64,000 nucleotides of DNA from Methylophilus glucosoxydans (GTDB taxonomy: Bacteria; Pseudomonadota; Gammaproteobacteria; Burkholderiales; Methylophilaceae): NCBI RefSeq assembly GCF_042676145.1, contig NZ_JBHTJW010000002.1, positions 1,240,001-1,304,000 on the forward strand, in the 5' to 3' direction. Shown piece by piece: positions 54,001-62,935 of the stretch. Numbering within the stretch: position 1 is the stretch's first letter; the number at the start of each line of letters is the position of its first letter. The notes beneath the pieces were generated by a model that saw only the letters and a list, made by a program, of their open reading frames with translations, did not search any database and was not told the origin of the DNA. The translations under genes and the position numbers were made by a program.

Positions 54001-55090
54001 GCAGCCATTATTGCCCGCTCTGGCTGAGTTTATCCAGCAAAAAACCGGGCTTAAGCTCAAGCCGGAAGAGTTTGACCTGGCGGGCCTGGAACCACATCAC
54101 CGCATGAACTTTAGCGTGGTCGACGAAAAAGGCCGTGAGCTAGGCATGGGCCGCGACTGGAATCAGCTCAAAAAACAACTGGGCTCGGCCGCGCAACTGA
54201 CGTTTAGAACCGGCTCGCCCGGCATTGAAAAATCCGGGCTCAAGCAGTGGGATTTTGGCGACTTGCCAGCCACCCTTACCTTTAGCAAAGATGGCCGCCA
54301 ACTGACCGGCTATCCGGGCCTCGAAGACAATGGTGACAGCGTGGCCATCAAGCTGTTTGATACGCCAGAAGCCGCCTTGGCCGCTCACCGTAAAGGCGTC
54401 TGCCGCCTGATGCGTTTTGAGCTCAAGGAGCAGGTCAAACAACTGGAAAAAGGCCTGCCAGGCTTTAACCAGTATGCCTTGCTGTTGCGCGCCATCATGA
54501 ATCCTGACCAGTTGCGTGAAGACATGCTGCAATGTATTGCTGACCGCGCCTTTATTGCCGAGGACGACTTGCCGCGCAGCAATGCCGAGTTTATGCAACT
54601 GAAAACACGGGCGCGGACCCGCTTGCCAGCGGTGACCGAGGCGCTGACCCGGCAGGCGCAACTGATTGCCAATGAGTATCAGGTGCTGGTTGCCCAGTTA
54701 CAGAAAATGACGCCGGTGACGCAGAAAATCAAACGCGACTGCGAGCAACAATTACAGGGTTTGTTGTATCACGGTTTTTTTAGCCGGACCCCGTGGGAGC
54801 AATTGCCGCATCTGCCGCGTTATCTCAAGGCGATCAAGCTGCGCATAGACAAATATCCGACCAGCATAGAGCGTGATGGCCGCCATACGCAGGCGCTGGT
54901 ACAACTGGAGCAGCGCTGGCAGCAAAAAATTGAGCAATTGCGCAAGGCGCATCTGCCTGTAACCAACCAGTTACAAGACTTTGCGTGGCAATTACAGGAG
55001 TTGCGTGTATCATTATTTGCGCAGGAATTAAGGACGCCTTATCCTGTCTCAATCAAACGTCTTGAAAAACTCTGGCAAGAAATGCAATAG
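51038..55090 (+). CDS. hrpA: ATP-dependent RNA helicase HrpA
   Basis: 1350 residues, full length for HrpA. Walker A is GETGSGKTT (102-110) and the DEAH box is at 199-202. SATIDADRFS (motif III), the motif V/VI region VAETSLTVPG and QRAGRCGR follow. HA2 and OB-fold domains and the long HrpA-specific C-terminal region complete it. It unwinds RNA 3'-5' and rescues stalled or collided ribosomes in E. coli. It stands next to the repeat with only about 90 bp of leader. Confidence 0.96.
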   Translation: MTAVSPIQLISQLEKQLPQCMLADRFPLKRRLQQLRDALKQNKPVDKALVELAHKVQASQQRLQARQAALPRPDYPPELPVSGKKDEIAAAIAKHQVVIVCGETGSGKTTQLPKICLELGRGVSGLIGHTQPRRIAARSVASRIAQELQSPLGEVVGYKVRFNDKLSERSYVKLMTDGILLAETQSDKFLNGYDTIIIDEAHERSLNIDFLLGYLKQLLPKRPDLKIIVTSATIDADRFSNHFDGAPVIEVSGRTYPVEIRYRPLGNKTTMVAVEVPIDDGLDDIDRFAQDLMGIKRKPPRTETRWLEEDDEEEVMEDAILDTAEDLLRLGDGDILVFLPGEREIRDTAEHLRKYQGRSPKLKSIEILPLFARLSIEDQQKIFRPSGQRRIVLATNVAETSLTVPGIKYVIDTGLARVNRYSPRAKVEQLQIEKISQAAAKQRAGRCGRVSNGICVRLYGEDDFNQRPAFTDPEILRSSLASVILRMADLRLGDVGEFPFIEAPSSRLISDGYQLLQELGAVTERREITELGRQMARLPLDPRVARMILTAKKEGCVREILIIASVLSIQDPRERPMDKREAADNAHAKFKADDSDFMSYLKLWDWYEQALKSKKSNRDLLNQCHQNFLSFLRLKEWRELHAQLLEMVDELDIKPNQQEANYAQIHRALLSGLLGNIGFKDGDSETYAGARGIRFTVAPGSVLKKNRPKWVMAAELVDTTKLYARCVAKIDPDWIEPIAHEGGGRGITQSHYSDPRWDRKTAQVVAWERVSLYGLTIVPKRRVHYGPIAPTEAREIFIREALANMEFDTRAPFFEANRRLIAEVEALEHKARRQDVLVDEHQLFVFYDQVVPSIADPYRVYNGAAFEKWRQDAEKANPKVLYLTRESLMRHGASAITEIQFPETMVVDGEVVPLKYRFEPGHVLDGVTATIPLALLNQLDATVTEWLVPGMVRDKVTALIKALPKTLRRVCVPVPEFVTGFLESKQTAQPLLPALAEFIQQKTGLKLKPEEFDLAGLEPHHRMNFSVVDEKGRELGMGRDWNQLKKQLGSAAQLTFRTGSPGIEKSGLKQWDFGDLPATLTFSKDGRQLTGYPGLEDNGDSVAIKLFDTPEAALAAHRKGVCRLMRFELKEQVKQLEKGLPGFNQYALLLRAIMNPDQLREDMLQCIADRAFIAEDDLPRSNAEFMQLKTRARTRLPAVTEALTRQAQLIANEYQVLVAQLQKMTPVTQKIKRDCEQQLQGLLYHGFFSRTPWEQLPHLPRYLKAIKLRIDKYPTSIERDGRHTQALVQLEQRWQQKIEQLRKAHLPVTNQLQDFAWQLQELRVSLFAQELRTPYPVSIKRLEKLWQEMQ

Positions 55091-55129
55091 TATCGCGTGA
55101 CCACTGCTAACCTGTGACCAACCCTGTTC

Positions 55130-56047
55130 ATGCAGCCTTCTCCCTTTGAACCATTTAGTACGCCTAACTGGCTAAAGCCCAAGCAACGCGAGCGCGTGTT
55201 GCGCATCCCGGCACGCCTGATGTGGGCGATTTTGGTGTCGCTGCTGATACACGCCATCCTGTTCTGGGGCTTTTTACTCGATTTGCTCAAGCCGCTTGAG
55301 GAGCCCGCGCAAGCGCCGCTGAATATTGTGCTCGACTTGGGCGTGCCGGCGCCGACCAAACCCAAAGTGGTGTCGCCGCCGCCTGAGATTCCGCCCACTC
55401 CGCAACCGCGGCCTGAACCCAAACCGAAGCCACCGCCCAAATCTGAGCTCAAGCTGCCTAAAAAGATTATTCAGTCACAGCGGCCGGATAGCGCCTTTAA
55501 ATTGCCCGAGCCCAAGCCGCAACCCAGGCCAGAGCCTACGCCAAACTTGCCGCCACCGCCGGTGGAAGACTTTTCAAGTTTTATCAAGCGCAAGCAGACC
55601 GACCGTTATGCGGATGAGATCTCGGCCAAACAGGCCAATGATGCTGCTGCAGCGGCCGAGCGTGGTCCTTCCGAGGATGAGCGCCGCACCAAAAACATCA
55701 TGAACAATCTCAAGTTCGGTACCAACGGCTTGTTCCAGATCCGCCGCATGGATCCCTTGAATGCAACCTTCAGCTTCAAGGGCTGGGTCAATGATTACAC
55801 CTCGGCCAATACGCAGTACTACGAGGTGGAAGCGCGCAGTGGTGAAGATATCCGCCTGGTGATGGTCAGACGAATGATCAGTATCATCCGTGAGCACTAT
55901 AACGGTGATTTTGACTGGATATCCAACCGCCTGGGCCGTACTGTCACGCTTTCAGCGCGGCCTGCTGACAGCGCGGGTCTCGAAGACTTTTTGATGAAAG
56001 AGTTCTTTGGGCCCAATTATAAAAATCAGGATATTTACGGCCGCTAG
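55130..56047 (+). CDS. TonB-like proline-rich membrane protein, unknown function
   Basis: 305 residues. A cytoplasmic N-terminus and one membrane helix (MWAILVSLLIHAILFWGFLL, like TonB) lead into a periplasmic Pro/Lys/Glu-rich spacer (about 75-140), e.g. PQPRPEPKPKPPPKSE. The C-terminal domain (about 190-305: NAQYEV-like segment TQYYEVEARSGEDIRLVM, MISIIREHYNGDFDWI) does not show a TonB C-terminal signature. It may be an energy-transducer relative or an envelope-spanning protein. It starts 39 bp after hrpA and 15 bp before the kinase gene. Confidence 0.7.
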   Translation: MQPSPFEPFSTPNWLKPKQRERVLRIPARLMWAILVSLLIHAILFWGFLLDLLKPLEEPAQAPLNIVLDLGVPAPTKPKVVSPPPEIPPTPQPRPEPKPKPPPKSELKLPKKIIQSQRPDSAFKLPEPKPQPRPEPTPNLPPPPVEDFSSFIKRKQTDRYADEISAKQANDAAAAAERGPSEDERRTKNIMNNLKFGTNGLFQIRRMDPLNATFSFKGWVNDYTSANTQYYEVEARSGEDIRLVMVRRMISIIREHYNGDFDWISNRLGRTVTLSARPADSAGLEDFLMKEFFGPNYKNQDIYGR

Positions 56048-56062
56048 CGCCCGGAGCAGCAG

Positions 56063-57625
56063 ATGGCAGACGGCTTTGTTAACCCCACAACGTCGCATCG
56101 GCCAGACTGGCAATATCAGCTAGTACTGTGGTCGGGCATGGCCCTCACCACCTGGGTGGGTGTCTGGCATTTTGCCAGCCTGGGTGTCACGCTGCTCACC
56201 TTGCTGTATATGCTATGGGTGTTGTGGGCGGCCTATTTCCTGCACTTTGCCACCGCCATGCTGACGGCGATTGCCGCTGTCCTGCTGATCAATTACTGTT
56301 TTATTGAACCGCTGTACACCTTGCGCGTGGCTAGCCTGCAATCGTGGGTGATGCTCATAGTGTTTGCCGTGCTGGCATTGACGGTGAGCCGAGCCATGCA
56401 ACAGCTCAAGCGGCAAAGGCAACAGGCACAATTGGCCGCACAACAATCCCGTTTTTTTCAATCACTGGCCGAAGTGTTATCCAGCCACTTGAGCGTTGCA
56501 GCGTTATTGCAGGCCGCTTGCCAGCATGTGCAACAGGGATTGGGCTGGCAGGTTTGTGTGGTGCAATTGGCGCCCGACATGCAATTGCAGCGACTGGCCG
56601 GTGAGTCCACGCTGCTTGTACAGCCTTCCAGTGTGCAATGGGCACTCGATTACCAGCGTGCCATCGGCGCAGGCACTCAGGATTGGCCAGCGCTGGGCCA
56701 ATGTTTACTACCGTTTGGTTTCCCGCAGCACGAAGTGCTGGTGGTGGCTGTGCCTGTCGGTCACGCGCCAGACCTGCATTTTTTACAGCGGTTGGTACAA
56801 CAATGTGCTGACGCCACGCTCAAGCTCAGGCAGCAGATTGCCCTGGCAGACGCCGCCCGCGAGACCACTGAGGCCCAGTTCAAAAAATCGCTGCTGACCG
56901 CCTTGTCGCATGATATGCGTACGCCACTGACGGCAATTTTAGGCGCGGCCAATGTGCTGGCTGACCAGCAGATTACGCTGGCACCCGCACAGTCCACACA
57001 GTTACTGCAAAGCATCCTGGCAGAAGCCGGTTATTTAAGCCAGGCCACAGAAAATATCCTGACTCTGGTCAAGCTGGAAGCGGGCGAGCGCGCCTTGCAT
57101 CGCGAATGGCAATCGTTGCAAGAGGTGGTACAACATGTGATGCACCGCTACTTGCAGCGCACGCCCCCCGTATCACTGGCGTTTGCCGCTGTTGCAGAGG
57201 GCGAAGAATGGCTGGTGCATATGGATGCGGTGCTGGTGGCGCATGCGCTCTCTAATCTGGTGGATAACGCCTTGCAATGGCGCAGCACTGAGACGCCCGT
57301 GGCATTGCAGCTGGCAAGGGAAGCGGATTGGCTGGTACTGTCGGTGATCAACGAAGGTCCCGGCTTTGCACCAGATTTTGAGATTGCCTCGTTTCACTCG
57401 CGCCGTCCTGCGGGCAGTGGTAGCCGTGGCTTTGGCCTTGGCCTGAGTATCGTCAATACCATCATGCAGTTGCATCAAGGGCAATTGCAACTGACGCAGC
57501 AGTCAGATCAGCCCCCATTAAATGCAGGCCCGTTAGATAAAACGGCAGTCGCCCGGCGTACCTGTGTGCGTATGTTGTTTCCATTTGTGCCCGCTACCAG
57601 CTTGAGTGCAGGGGAAGCCGGATGA
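56063..57625 (+). CDS. KdpD-like sensor histidine kinase lacking the N-terminal KdpD/USP region
   Basis: 520 residues versus about 900 for KdpD. It keeps the four-helix DUF4118 segment (about 20-110, with NYCFIEPLYTLRVASLQSW), a GAF-like region, HisKA with phospho-acceptor His283 (LSHDMRTPLTA) and HATPase_c (NLVDNALQW, GPGF, GFGLGLSIV). The N-terminal KdpD and universal-stress-protein-like domains are missing. The stop overlaps the regulator start (ATGA). Likely senses K+ or envelope state for the downstream kup; this is inference. Confidence 0.88.
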   Translation: MADGFVNPTTSHRPDWQYQLVLWSGMALTTWVGVWHFASLGVTLLTLLYMLWVLWAAYFLHFATAMLTAIAAVLLINYCFIEPLYTLRVASLQSWVMLIVFAVLALTVSRAMQQLKRQRQQAQLAAQQSRFFQSLAEVLSSHLSVAALLQAACQHVQQGLGWQVCVVQLAPDMQLQRLAGESTLLVQPSSVQWALDYQRAIGAGTQDWPALGQCLLPFGFPQHEVLVVAVPVGHAPDLHFLQRLVQQCADATLKLRQQIALADAARETTEAQFKKSLLTALSHDMRTPLTAILGAANVLADQQITLAPAQSTQLLQSILAEAGYLSQATENILTLVKLEAGERALHREWQSLQEVVQHVMHRYLQRTPPVSLAFAAVAEGEEWLVHMDAVLVAHALSNLVDNALQWRSTETPVALQLAREADWLVLSVINEGPGFAPDFEIASFHSRRPAGSGSRGFGLGLSIVNTIMQLHQGQLQLTQQSDQPPLNAGPLDKTAVARRTCVRMLFPFVPATSLSAGEAG

Positions 57626-58314
57626 GCCAACCAGTCGATCATTCTACGCACCCACATCTGTTGCTGGTCGAAGATGATCCGGGTGTTTACCAGTTTCTGC
57701 TGCCCGCGCTGTCTGCGCATGGCTATCACGTGCAGCATGCACGTGACCTGGCTCAGGCCAGGCAGGCCAGCGGCTTTGCCATGGTGATACTCGACCTTGG
57801 CTTGCCAGACGGGCAGGGCGAACAACTGATTCCGCATCTGCGCAGTTATTCCGATGTGCCGATACTGGTGCTGTCCGCACGGCAGGATGAGGCAGACAAA
57901 GTGCAATGTCTTAATCTGGGCGCAGATGACTATTTGATGAAGCCATTTGGCTTGCAGGAATTGCTGGCCAGATTACAGGCGGCCCTTAGGCGTTCTGCCA
58001 TGATGCAAATGCGCGACCATGTGTATCAGTACGCCGGTATCAGCGTTAACCGTGCCACCGGAATTGTGACCAAGGCTGGTGCGCCCTTGCACCTGACGCC
58101 CATCGAGCACGCCTTGCTCATGCAACTGGCCAGTAAACCTGGCAGCATTTTTACCCATGCTCAATTGCTGCAAGCGGTGTGGGGGCCAGAATATCTCAAC
58201 GATACGCAATACCTGCGTATTCACATCGGCCGTTTACGCGCCAAGCTCGAAGATCAGCCCGCTGAGCCTAAAGTCGTCTTAACTGAGCTGGGGATCGGCT
58301 ACCGGCTGGCTTAA
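57622..58314 (+). CDS. KdpE-like response regulator
   Basis: 230 residues, OmpR/KdpE family. The receiver domain has LLVEDDPGVYQFL and the phospho-Asp segment MVILDLGLPDGQG, then LSARQDEADKV and the Lys in YLMKPF. The winged-helix domain ending HLTPIEHALLM, QAVWGPEYLNDTQYLRIHIGRLR and TELGIGYRLA is close to KdpE. Coupled to the kinase by a 4-bp overlap. It is 106 bp upstream of kup, a plausible target. Confidence 0.92.
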   Translation: MSQPVDHSTHPHLLLVEDDPGVYQFLLPALSAHGYHVQHARDLAQARQASGFAMVILDLGLPDGQGEQLIPHLRSYSDVPILVLSARQDEADKVQCLNLGADDYLMKPFGLQELLARLQAALRRSAMMQMRDHVYQYAGISVNRATGIVTKAGAPLHLTPIEHALLMQLASKPGSIFTHAQLLQAVWGPEYLNDTQYLRIHIGRLRAKLEDQPAEPKVVLTELGIGYRLA

Positions 58315-58420
58315 TCATTGTCGCCATGACCATAGGCGTTGTAAACATTGCATCATGTATATGCGATTGATATACGCCTGATTGCACACTTGCGCCATCA
58401 ATCAACCATAAGGGGATGTG

Positions 58421-60301
58421 ATGGAAACGTTTTCCACCAAAAAAAGCAGTCTGGCCGCCTTGGCCTTAGGGGCGATCGGTGTCGTCTATGGCGATATCGG
58501 AACCAGTCCGCTCTATACCGTACAGGTCATTTTTAGCGAGAGCACCGGTGTGCCGCTCAACCAGCCCAATATCCTTGGCGCGATTTCGTCTATTTTCTGG
58601 TTACTCATGTTTGTGGTGACGTTTAAATACGTCCTGCTCGTGCTGCGGGCTCATAACAAAGGCGAGGGCGGCGTCATGGCCTTGCTGTCGCTGGCGGTCT
58701 CCAGCTTGCGTCCACAAGACAAGCGTAGCACTGTGCTGTTATTACTCGGCGTCCTCGGGGCGGCGCTGTTTTATGGCGACAGTGTCCTGACGCCGGCCAT
58801 TTCGGTGCTGTCTGCCGTAGAAGGCCTGCAAGTGGCGTCGCCCACCCTGGCTGCGCAGGTGCTGCCGATCTCAATCGGCATCCTGATCGGCTTGTTCTGG
58901 GTTCAGCGCCATGGCACGCATGCCGTCGGGCGTTTTTTTGGCCCGGTGGTCATTAGCTGGTTTCTGGCGCTGGCCTGTATCGGTGTCTGGCAAATTAGCC
59001 AGGCGCCAGAAGTATTGCAGGCCATTCATCCGCAGTATGCCTGGCAGTTTCTGCAATCACGCGGGGCTGGTGTGTTTATCGCGATTGGCGCCATCTTGCT
59101 GGCCGTGACCGGGGCCGAGGCCTTGTATGCAGACATGGGTCACTTTGGCCGTCCGGCCATTCAGTTGGCCTGGCTGGGCTTGGTATTTCCGTGCCTGATT
59201 TTAAATTATCTGGGCCAGGGCGCCTTGCTGCTGCATCATCCTGAAGCCGTCAACAATCCGTTTTACCTGTCGTTTCCCGAGCCCTTGCTGATTCCCGCCG
59301 TGATTTTGGCCACTCTGGCCACCATTATTGCCTCGCAAGCAGTGATTTCTGGCGCTTTCTCCATGACACGTCAGGCGATTCAATTAGGGTTTTTGCCTCG
59401 TATGCGCATTATTCACACTTCAGCCAGCGAGTCCGGCCAAATCTACATGCCCTCCGTCAACTGGGCGCTGCTGATCGCCGTCATCATTGTCTGTCTGGCT
59501 TTCCAAAGCTCATCGGCACTGGCCTCGGCCTATGGCATTGCCGTGACGGGCACCATGCTGATTACCACCATCCTGATGTTTATCGTTATGTGCAAGCGCT
59601 GGCAGTTTCCGCTGTGGCTGGCAGGCTTGTTGACGGCCGTATTGGCGAGCGTAGATGGTATTTTGCTCAGTTCTGCCTCCATGAAGTTTATGCAAGGTGG
59701 CTGGTTTCCGGTTGCGCTCAGTGTGGTGTTGATCCTGTTCATGACCACCTGGAAAAAAGGCCGTTTTAGCCTGCTCAACGGCATTGCGCAGTCTGACCCC
59801 AAATTGCTGCCTTTTATCGAGTCACTGGCACACTGTACGCTGCCCCGCGTCCAGCGCACGGCCGTTTACATGGTCTCCAATCTTGAGACTGTGCCGCAAG
59901 CGCTGTTACACAACCTCAAGCATAACCAGGTGCTGCATCAGCATAACCTGTTTGTAAATGTCACGTTTGAGGAGGTGCCGTTTATGAGCGCAGAAGAGCG
60001 TGTGAGGGTGACGCGGCTGGCAGAAGGCTTCTGGCAAATCCAGTTACGGTATGGCTTTATGCAACATCCTGATATTCCGCAAGCCTTGCGCTCGGTGGCG
60101 CTGGATGGCAAGACGCTGGATCCGTTCACCAATTCTTATTTCTTGAGCCGCGAGATTATCGTGCCGGATGTAGGTGGTGCCATGCCACGCTGGCGTGACC
60201 AGTTATTCTCGGTGATGTCGCGCAATGCCAGCAGTGCGGTCGAGTTTTTCAATATCCCGGCCAATAGCGTGATTGAGCTGGGTAGCCGCGTGCAATTGTA
60301 G
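58421..60301 (+). CDS. kup: Low-affinity potassium transporter Kup
   Basis: 626 residues from the ATG at 58421 (AGGGGA upstream). Diagnostic Kup/HAK motifs are GAIGVVYGDIGTSPLYTVQ, NKGEGGVMALLSL, YGDSVLTPAISVLSAVEG, TGAEALYADMGHFG and AVISGAFSMTRQAIQLG. About 12 membrane helices are followed by a cytoplasmic tail. It imports K+ with H+. Its position after a KdpDE-like pair, rather than kdpFABC, suggests that the pair controls kup. Confidence 0.96.
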   Translation: METFSTKKSSLAALALGAIGVVYGDIGTSPLYTVQVIFSESTGVPLNQPNILGAISSIFWLLMFVVTFKYVLLVLRAHNKGEGGVMALLSLAVSSLRPQDKRSTVLLLLGVLGAALFYGDSVLTPAISVLSAVEGLQVASPTLAAQVLPISIGILIGLFWVQRHGTHAVGRFFGPVVISWFLALACIGVWQISQAPEVLQAIHPQYAWQFLQSRGAGVFIAIGAILLAVTGAEALYADMGHFGRPAIQLAWLGLVFPCLILNYLGQGALLLHHPEAVNNPFYLSFPEPLLIPAVILATLATIIASQAVISGAFSMTRQAIQLGFLPRMRIIHTSASESGQIYMPSVNWALLIAVIIVCLAFQSSSALASAYGIAVTGTMLITTILMFIVMCKRWQFPLWLAGLLTAVLASVDGILLSSASMKFMQGGWFPVALSVVLILFMTTWKKGRFSLLNGIAQSDPKLLPFIESLAHCTLPRVQRTAVYMVSNLETVPQALLHNLKHNQVLHQHNLFVNVTFEEVPFMSAEERVRVTRLAEGFWQIQLRYGFMQHPDIPQALRSVALDGKTLDPFTNSYFLSREIIVPDVGGAMPRWRDQLFSVMSRNASSAVEFFNIPANSVIELGSRVQL

Positions 60302-60368
60302 GGTGAGCCCCCTTGATCGCCAGCCAGAACAGGGCATCAAGGGGAAGCCAGCCGTTTATGCCTAAAAA

Positions 60369-60393
60369 GGATGCCCATACGCTCCGGGCATCC
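60369..60393 (-). terminator. Terminator of the chemoreceptor gene
   Basis: GGATGCCC/GGGCATCC hairpin; on the minus strand it is followed by TTTTTAGG, about 35 bp after the chemoreceptor stop. A further CCCCTTGAT/ATCAAGGGG hairpin (60309-60344) follows kup on the plus strand but lacks a T-run. Confidence 0.8.
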
Positions 60394-60427
60394 GTTTCAT
60401 GACGGGTAGTGGCACTGATATGAGCCG

Positions 60428-62935
60428 CTACGCCCGTCTTTTTTGCGTGTTTTGTAGCGTGAACTGGTTTTGTTGTCCGGCAGTATTGCCACTGTGATTC
60501 AATTTGTAGTGACTGACTTTCTCGTTTAATTGCTCGGCCTGGTCTACCAGTGACATGGCCGCCGCGGCCGCTTCTTCGACCAGGGCGGCATTTTGTTGCG
60601 TGACTTCGTCCAGTTGCGTCACTGCAGTATTCACCTGTTCGATGCCTATGCTTTGCTCACGCGAAGCAGAAGTGATTTCAGTGATTAAGTCCGAAATTTG
60701 ACGTATCGCGCCTATCATCTCGTCCATCGTACTGCCTGCCTGATTGACATACTGAGAGCCGCTCGAGACTTTTTCAGAAGAATCTACAATCAGTTGTTTA
60801 ATCTCTTTGGCCGCACTGGCTGAGCGTTGGGCCAGGTTACGCACCTCACTGGCGACGACGGCAAAGCCACGGCCTTGCTCCCCCGCACGGGCGGCTTCCA
60901 CGGCTGCATTCAAGGCCAGAATATTGGTCTGAAAAGCAATGCCATCAATCACTGAAATAATTTCCTCAATCCGTGACGAGCTCTCGGTAATTTCGGACAT
61001 GGTGATGACCACCTTGCCAAATACCTCGCCACCGCGTGCAGCAATTTCGCTGGCTTGCGCGCTCATGCTGTTAGCCTGTTTGGCATTTTCAGCATTCTGT
61101 TTTACCGTAGAGGCAATCTGTTCCATACTGGCCGCGGTTTCTTCCAGCGAGCTGGCTTGCTCTTCTGTACGTTGAGACAAATCATTATTACCCACAGAAA
61201 TCTCGCTGGCGGCGGTCTTGATGGTCTCTCCGGCAATTTTGATGGCAGCGAGGATCTCAGCCATGGTGTCGACAATACTGTTGACCCCCAGGCACAATTC
61301 CCTGATCTCTCCTTGTTTGTCATCTGTCTTGATGCGCTTGGTCAAGTCACCCGCTTTAGCTAATGCCACCACCTCTCCGGTTTCATCGACCGCCTGTTTC
61401 ATGGCTTGTGCTTCTAGCATTTTGTCGGTGATGTCAGTCGCGTATTTCACCACCTTCAAGGGTTTGCCTTCCATATCCAATATCGGGTTATAACTCGCTT
61501 GTAGCCAGACCTGCTTACCCCCTTTGCCTACACGCAGATATTGGCCGTTATCAGGTTCACCACGTGCCAGTTTTTGCCAGAACTGTTTATATTCGTGACT
61601 ATTTTTATAAGCTGACTCCACAAACATACTGTGGTGGTTGCCGATGATTTCCTGCGGGCGGTAGCCAGTGACGGCTGCAAAGTTGTCATTGACATGGGTG
61701 ATCGTGCCTTTTAAATCAAATTCAATCACCCCCATCACTTTGCTAATGGCCGCAATTTGTCCGGCAGAGTCTGCATTTTTAACGATTTCTGCCGTGATGT
61801 CGGTGGCGTATTTAATCACCTTCACCGGCTTACCAGCGGCATCCAGAATCGGGTTGTAGTTGGCTTGCAACCAGATCTCTTTGCCGCCTTTGCCCAAGCG
61901 CTTGCATTGGCCGCTCATGGCTTCGCCGCGCGCCAGTTTTTCCCAGAACTGTTTATATTCCTGACTGTTTTTATAAGCCGGTTCGACAAACATACTGTGG
62001 TGATTGCCGATGATTTCCTGCGCGCTGTAACCGGTGACTGCGGCAAAAATGGGGTTTACATGTGTGATATTCCCTTTGAGGTCAAATTCAATCACGCCCA
62101 TCACCTTGTTGATGGCCGCAATTTGTCCTTCAAACTGCGCATTTTTTCTTTTTTCAGCGGTGATGTCGGTGGCATATTTGACGACTTTGAACGGTTTGCC
62201 TGTCGCATCAAAAATGGGGTTGTAACTGGCTTGTAGCCAAACCTCTCGGCCGCCTTTGCCGATGCGTTTGTATTGCGCGTTATCGGCCTCACCCTTGGCC
62301 AGTTTGTCCCAAAACTGTTTATATTCCGCACTGTTTTTATAAGCGGTTTCAACAAACATGCTGTGGTGATTGCCGATGATTTCCTGCTTGCTATAGCCAG
62401 TGGCTGCGGCAAAGTTGTCATTCACGGCAATGATTCTCCCGTCAAGGTCAAATTCAATCACTCCCATCACCTTGTCGATCGCAGAAATCTGGCCTGCAAA
62501 GTCAGCGTTCTTGCGTTTTTCTGCCGAGATATCAGTGGCGTATTTAACAACCTTGAATGGTTTGCCCTGTTTATCGAGAATCGGGTTATAACTGGCCTGC
62601 AGCCAGATTTGTTTGCCGTCTTTGCCCTTGCGCAAATATAGGCCTTGATCTGGCTCGCCGCGCACAAGCTTTTGCCAGAGTGCCTGATATTCCGGGCTTG
62701 CCTGATACGCGGCATCCACCAGCAGCCGATGGTGCTGGCCGACCAGCTCCTGCCTGCTATAACCCGTCACCGCCGCAAAGTTGTCGTTGACCGCAAGGAT
62801 GTTTCCCTCCAGGTCAAACTCAATCACGCCCATGACTTTATCAATCGCGCGCAGTTGTCCTTCTTGATCCAGCTGCCTGAGCAGTGTTTCCTGAGAAGGT
62901 TGTTTGCTAAGCTTTTTAAAAATATTCCAGTCCAT
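60428..62935 (-). CDS. Soluble methyl-accepting chemotaxis protein with four PAS domains
   Basis: 835 residues without membrane segments, so cytoplasmic. Four nearly identical PAS domains begin at residues 30, 152, 274 and 396 (122-residue period), each with DKVMGVIEFDL, ...VTGYS and NPILD..GKP.KVVKYATDI. A HAMP-like linker (about 520-580) then an MCP signalling domain follow, with the conserved tip AFQTNILALNAAVEAARAGEQGRGFAVVASEVRNLA split by segment. No C-terminal CheR-tethering pentapeptide is visible. It probably senses redox or a small ligand through PAS; cofactor unknown. GAGGGTGAAAA precedes the ATG. Confidence 0.93.
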   Translation of the reverse strand: MDWNIFKKLSKQPSQETLLRQLDQEGQLRAIDKVMGVIEFDLEGNILAVNDNFAAVTGYSRQELVGQHHRLLVDAAYQASPEYQALWQKLVRGEPDQGLYLRKGKDGKQIWLQASYNPILDKQGKPFKVVKYATDISAEKRKNADFAGQISAIDKVMGVIEFDLDGRIIAVNDNFAAATGYSKQEIIGNHHSMFVETAYKNSAEYKQFWDKLAKGEADNAQYKRIGKGGREVWLQASYNPIFDATGKPFKVVKYATDITAEKRKNAQFEGQIAAINKVMGVIEFDLKGNITHVNPIFAAVTGYSAQEIIGNHHSMFVEPAYKNSQEYKQFWEKLARGEAMSGQCKRLGKGGKEIWLQANYNPILDAAGKPVKVIKYATDITAEIVKNADSAGQIAAISKVMGVIEFDLKGTITHVNDNFAAVTGYRPQEIIGNHHSMFVESAYKNSHEYKQFWQKLARGEPDNGQYLRVGKGGKQVWLQASYNPILDMEGKPLKVVKYATDITDKMLEAQAMKQAVDETGEVVALAKAGDLTKRIKTDDKQGEIRELCLGVNSIVDTMAEILAAIKIAGETIKTAASEISVGNNDLSQRTEEQASSLEETAASMEQIASTVKQNAENAKQANSMSAQASEIAARGGEVFGKVVITMSEITESSSRIEEIISVIDGIAFQTNILALNAAVEAARAGEQGRGFAVVASEVRNLAQRSASAAKEIKQLIVDSSEKVSSGSQYVNQAGSTMDEMIGAIRQISDLITEITSASREQSIGIEQVNTAVTQLDEVTQQNAALVEEAAAAAMSLVDQAEQLNEKVSHYKLNHSGNTAGQQNQFTLQNTQKRRA
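61384..62848 (-). repeat. Four tandem 366-bp PAS-encoding units
   Basis: The PAS domains of the chemoreceptor repeat with an exact 122-codon period from residue 30 to about 517. The DNA as well as the protein is similar between units, so they look like recent internal duplications or units kept alike by gene conversion. Confidence 0.85.

Noticed and set aside
61384..62848. Regular 366-bp repetition considered as a non-coding tandem array or CRISPR-like array.
   Set aside because: It is in frame and encodes PAS domains of a chemoreceptor; period and content do not fit CRISPR. No CRISPR array was seen in the window.
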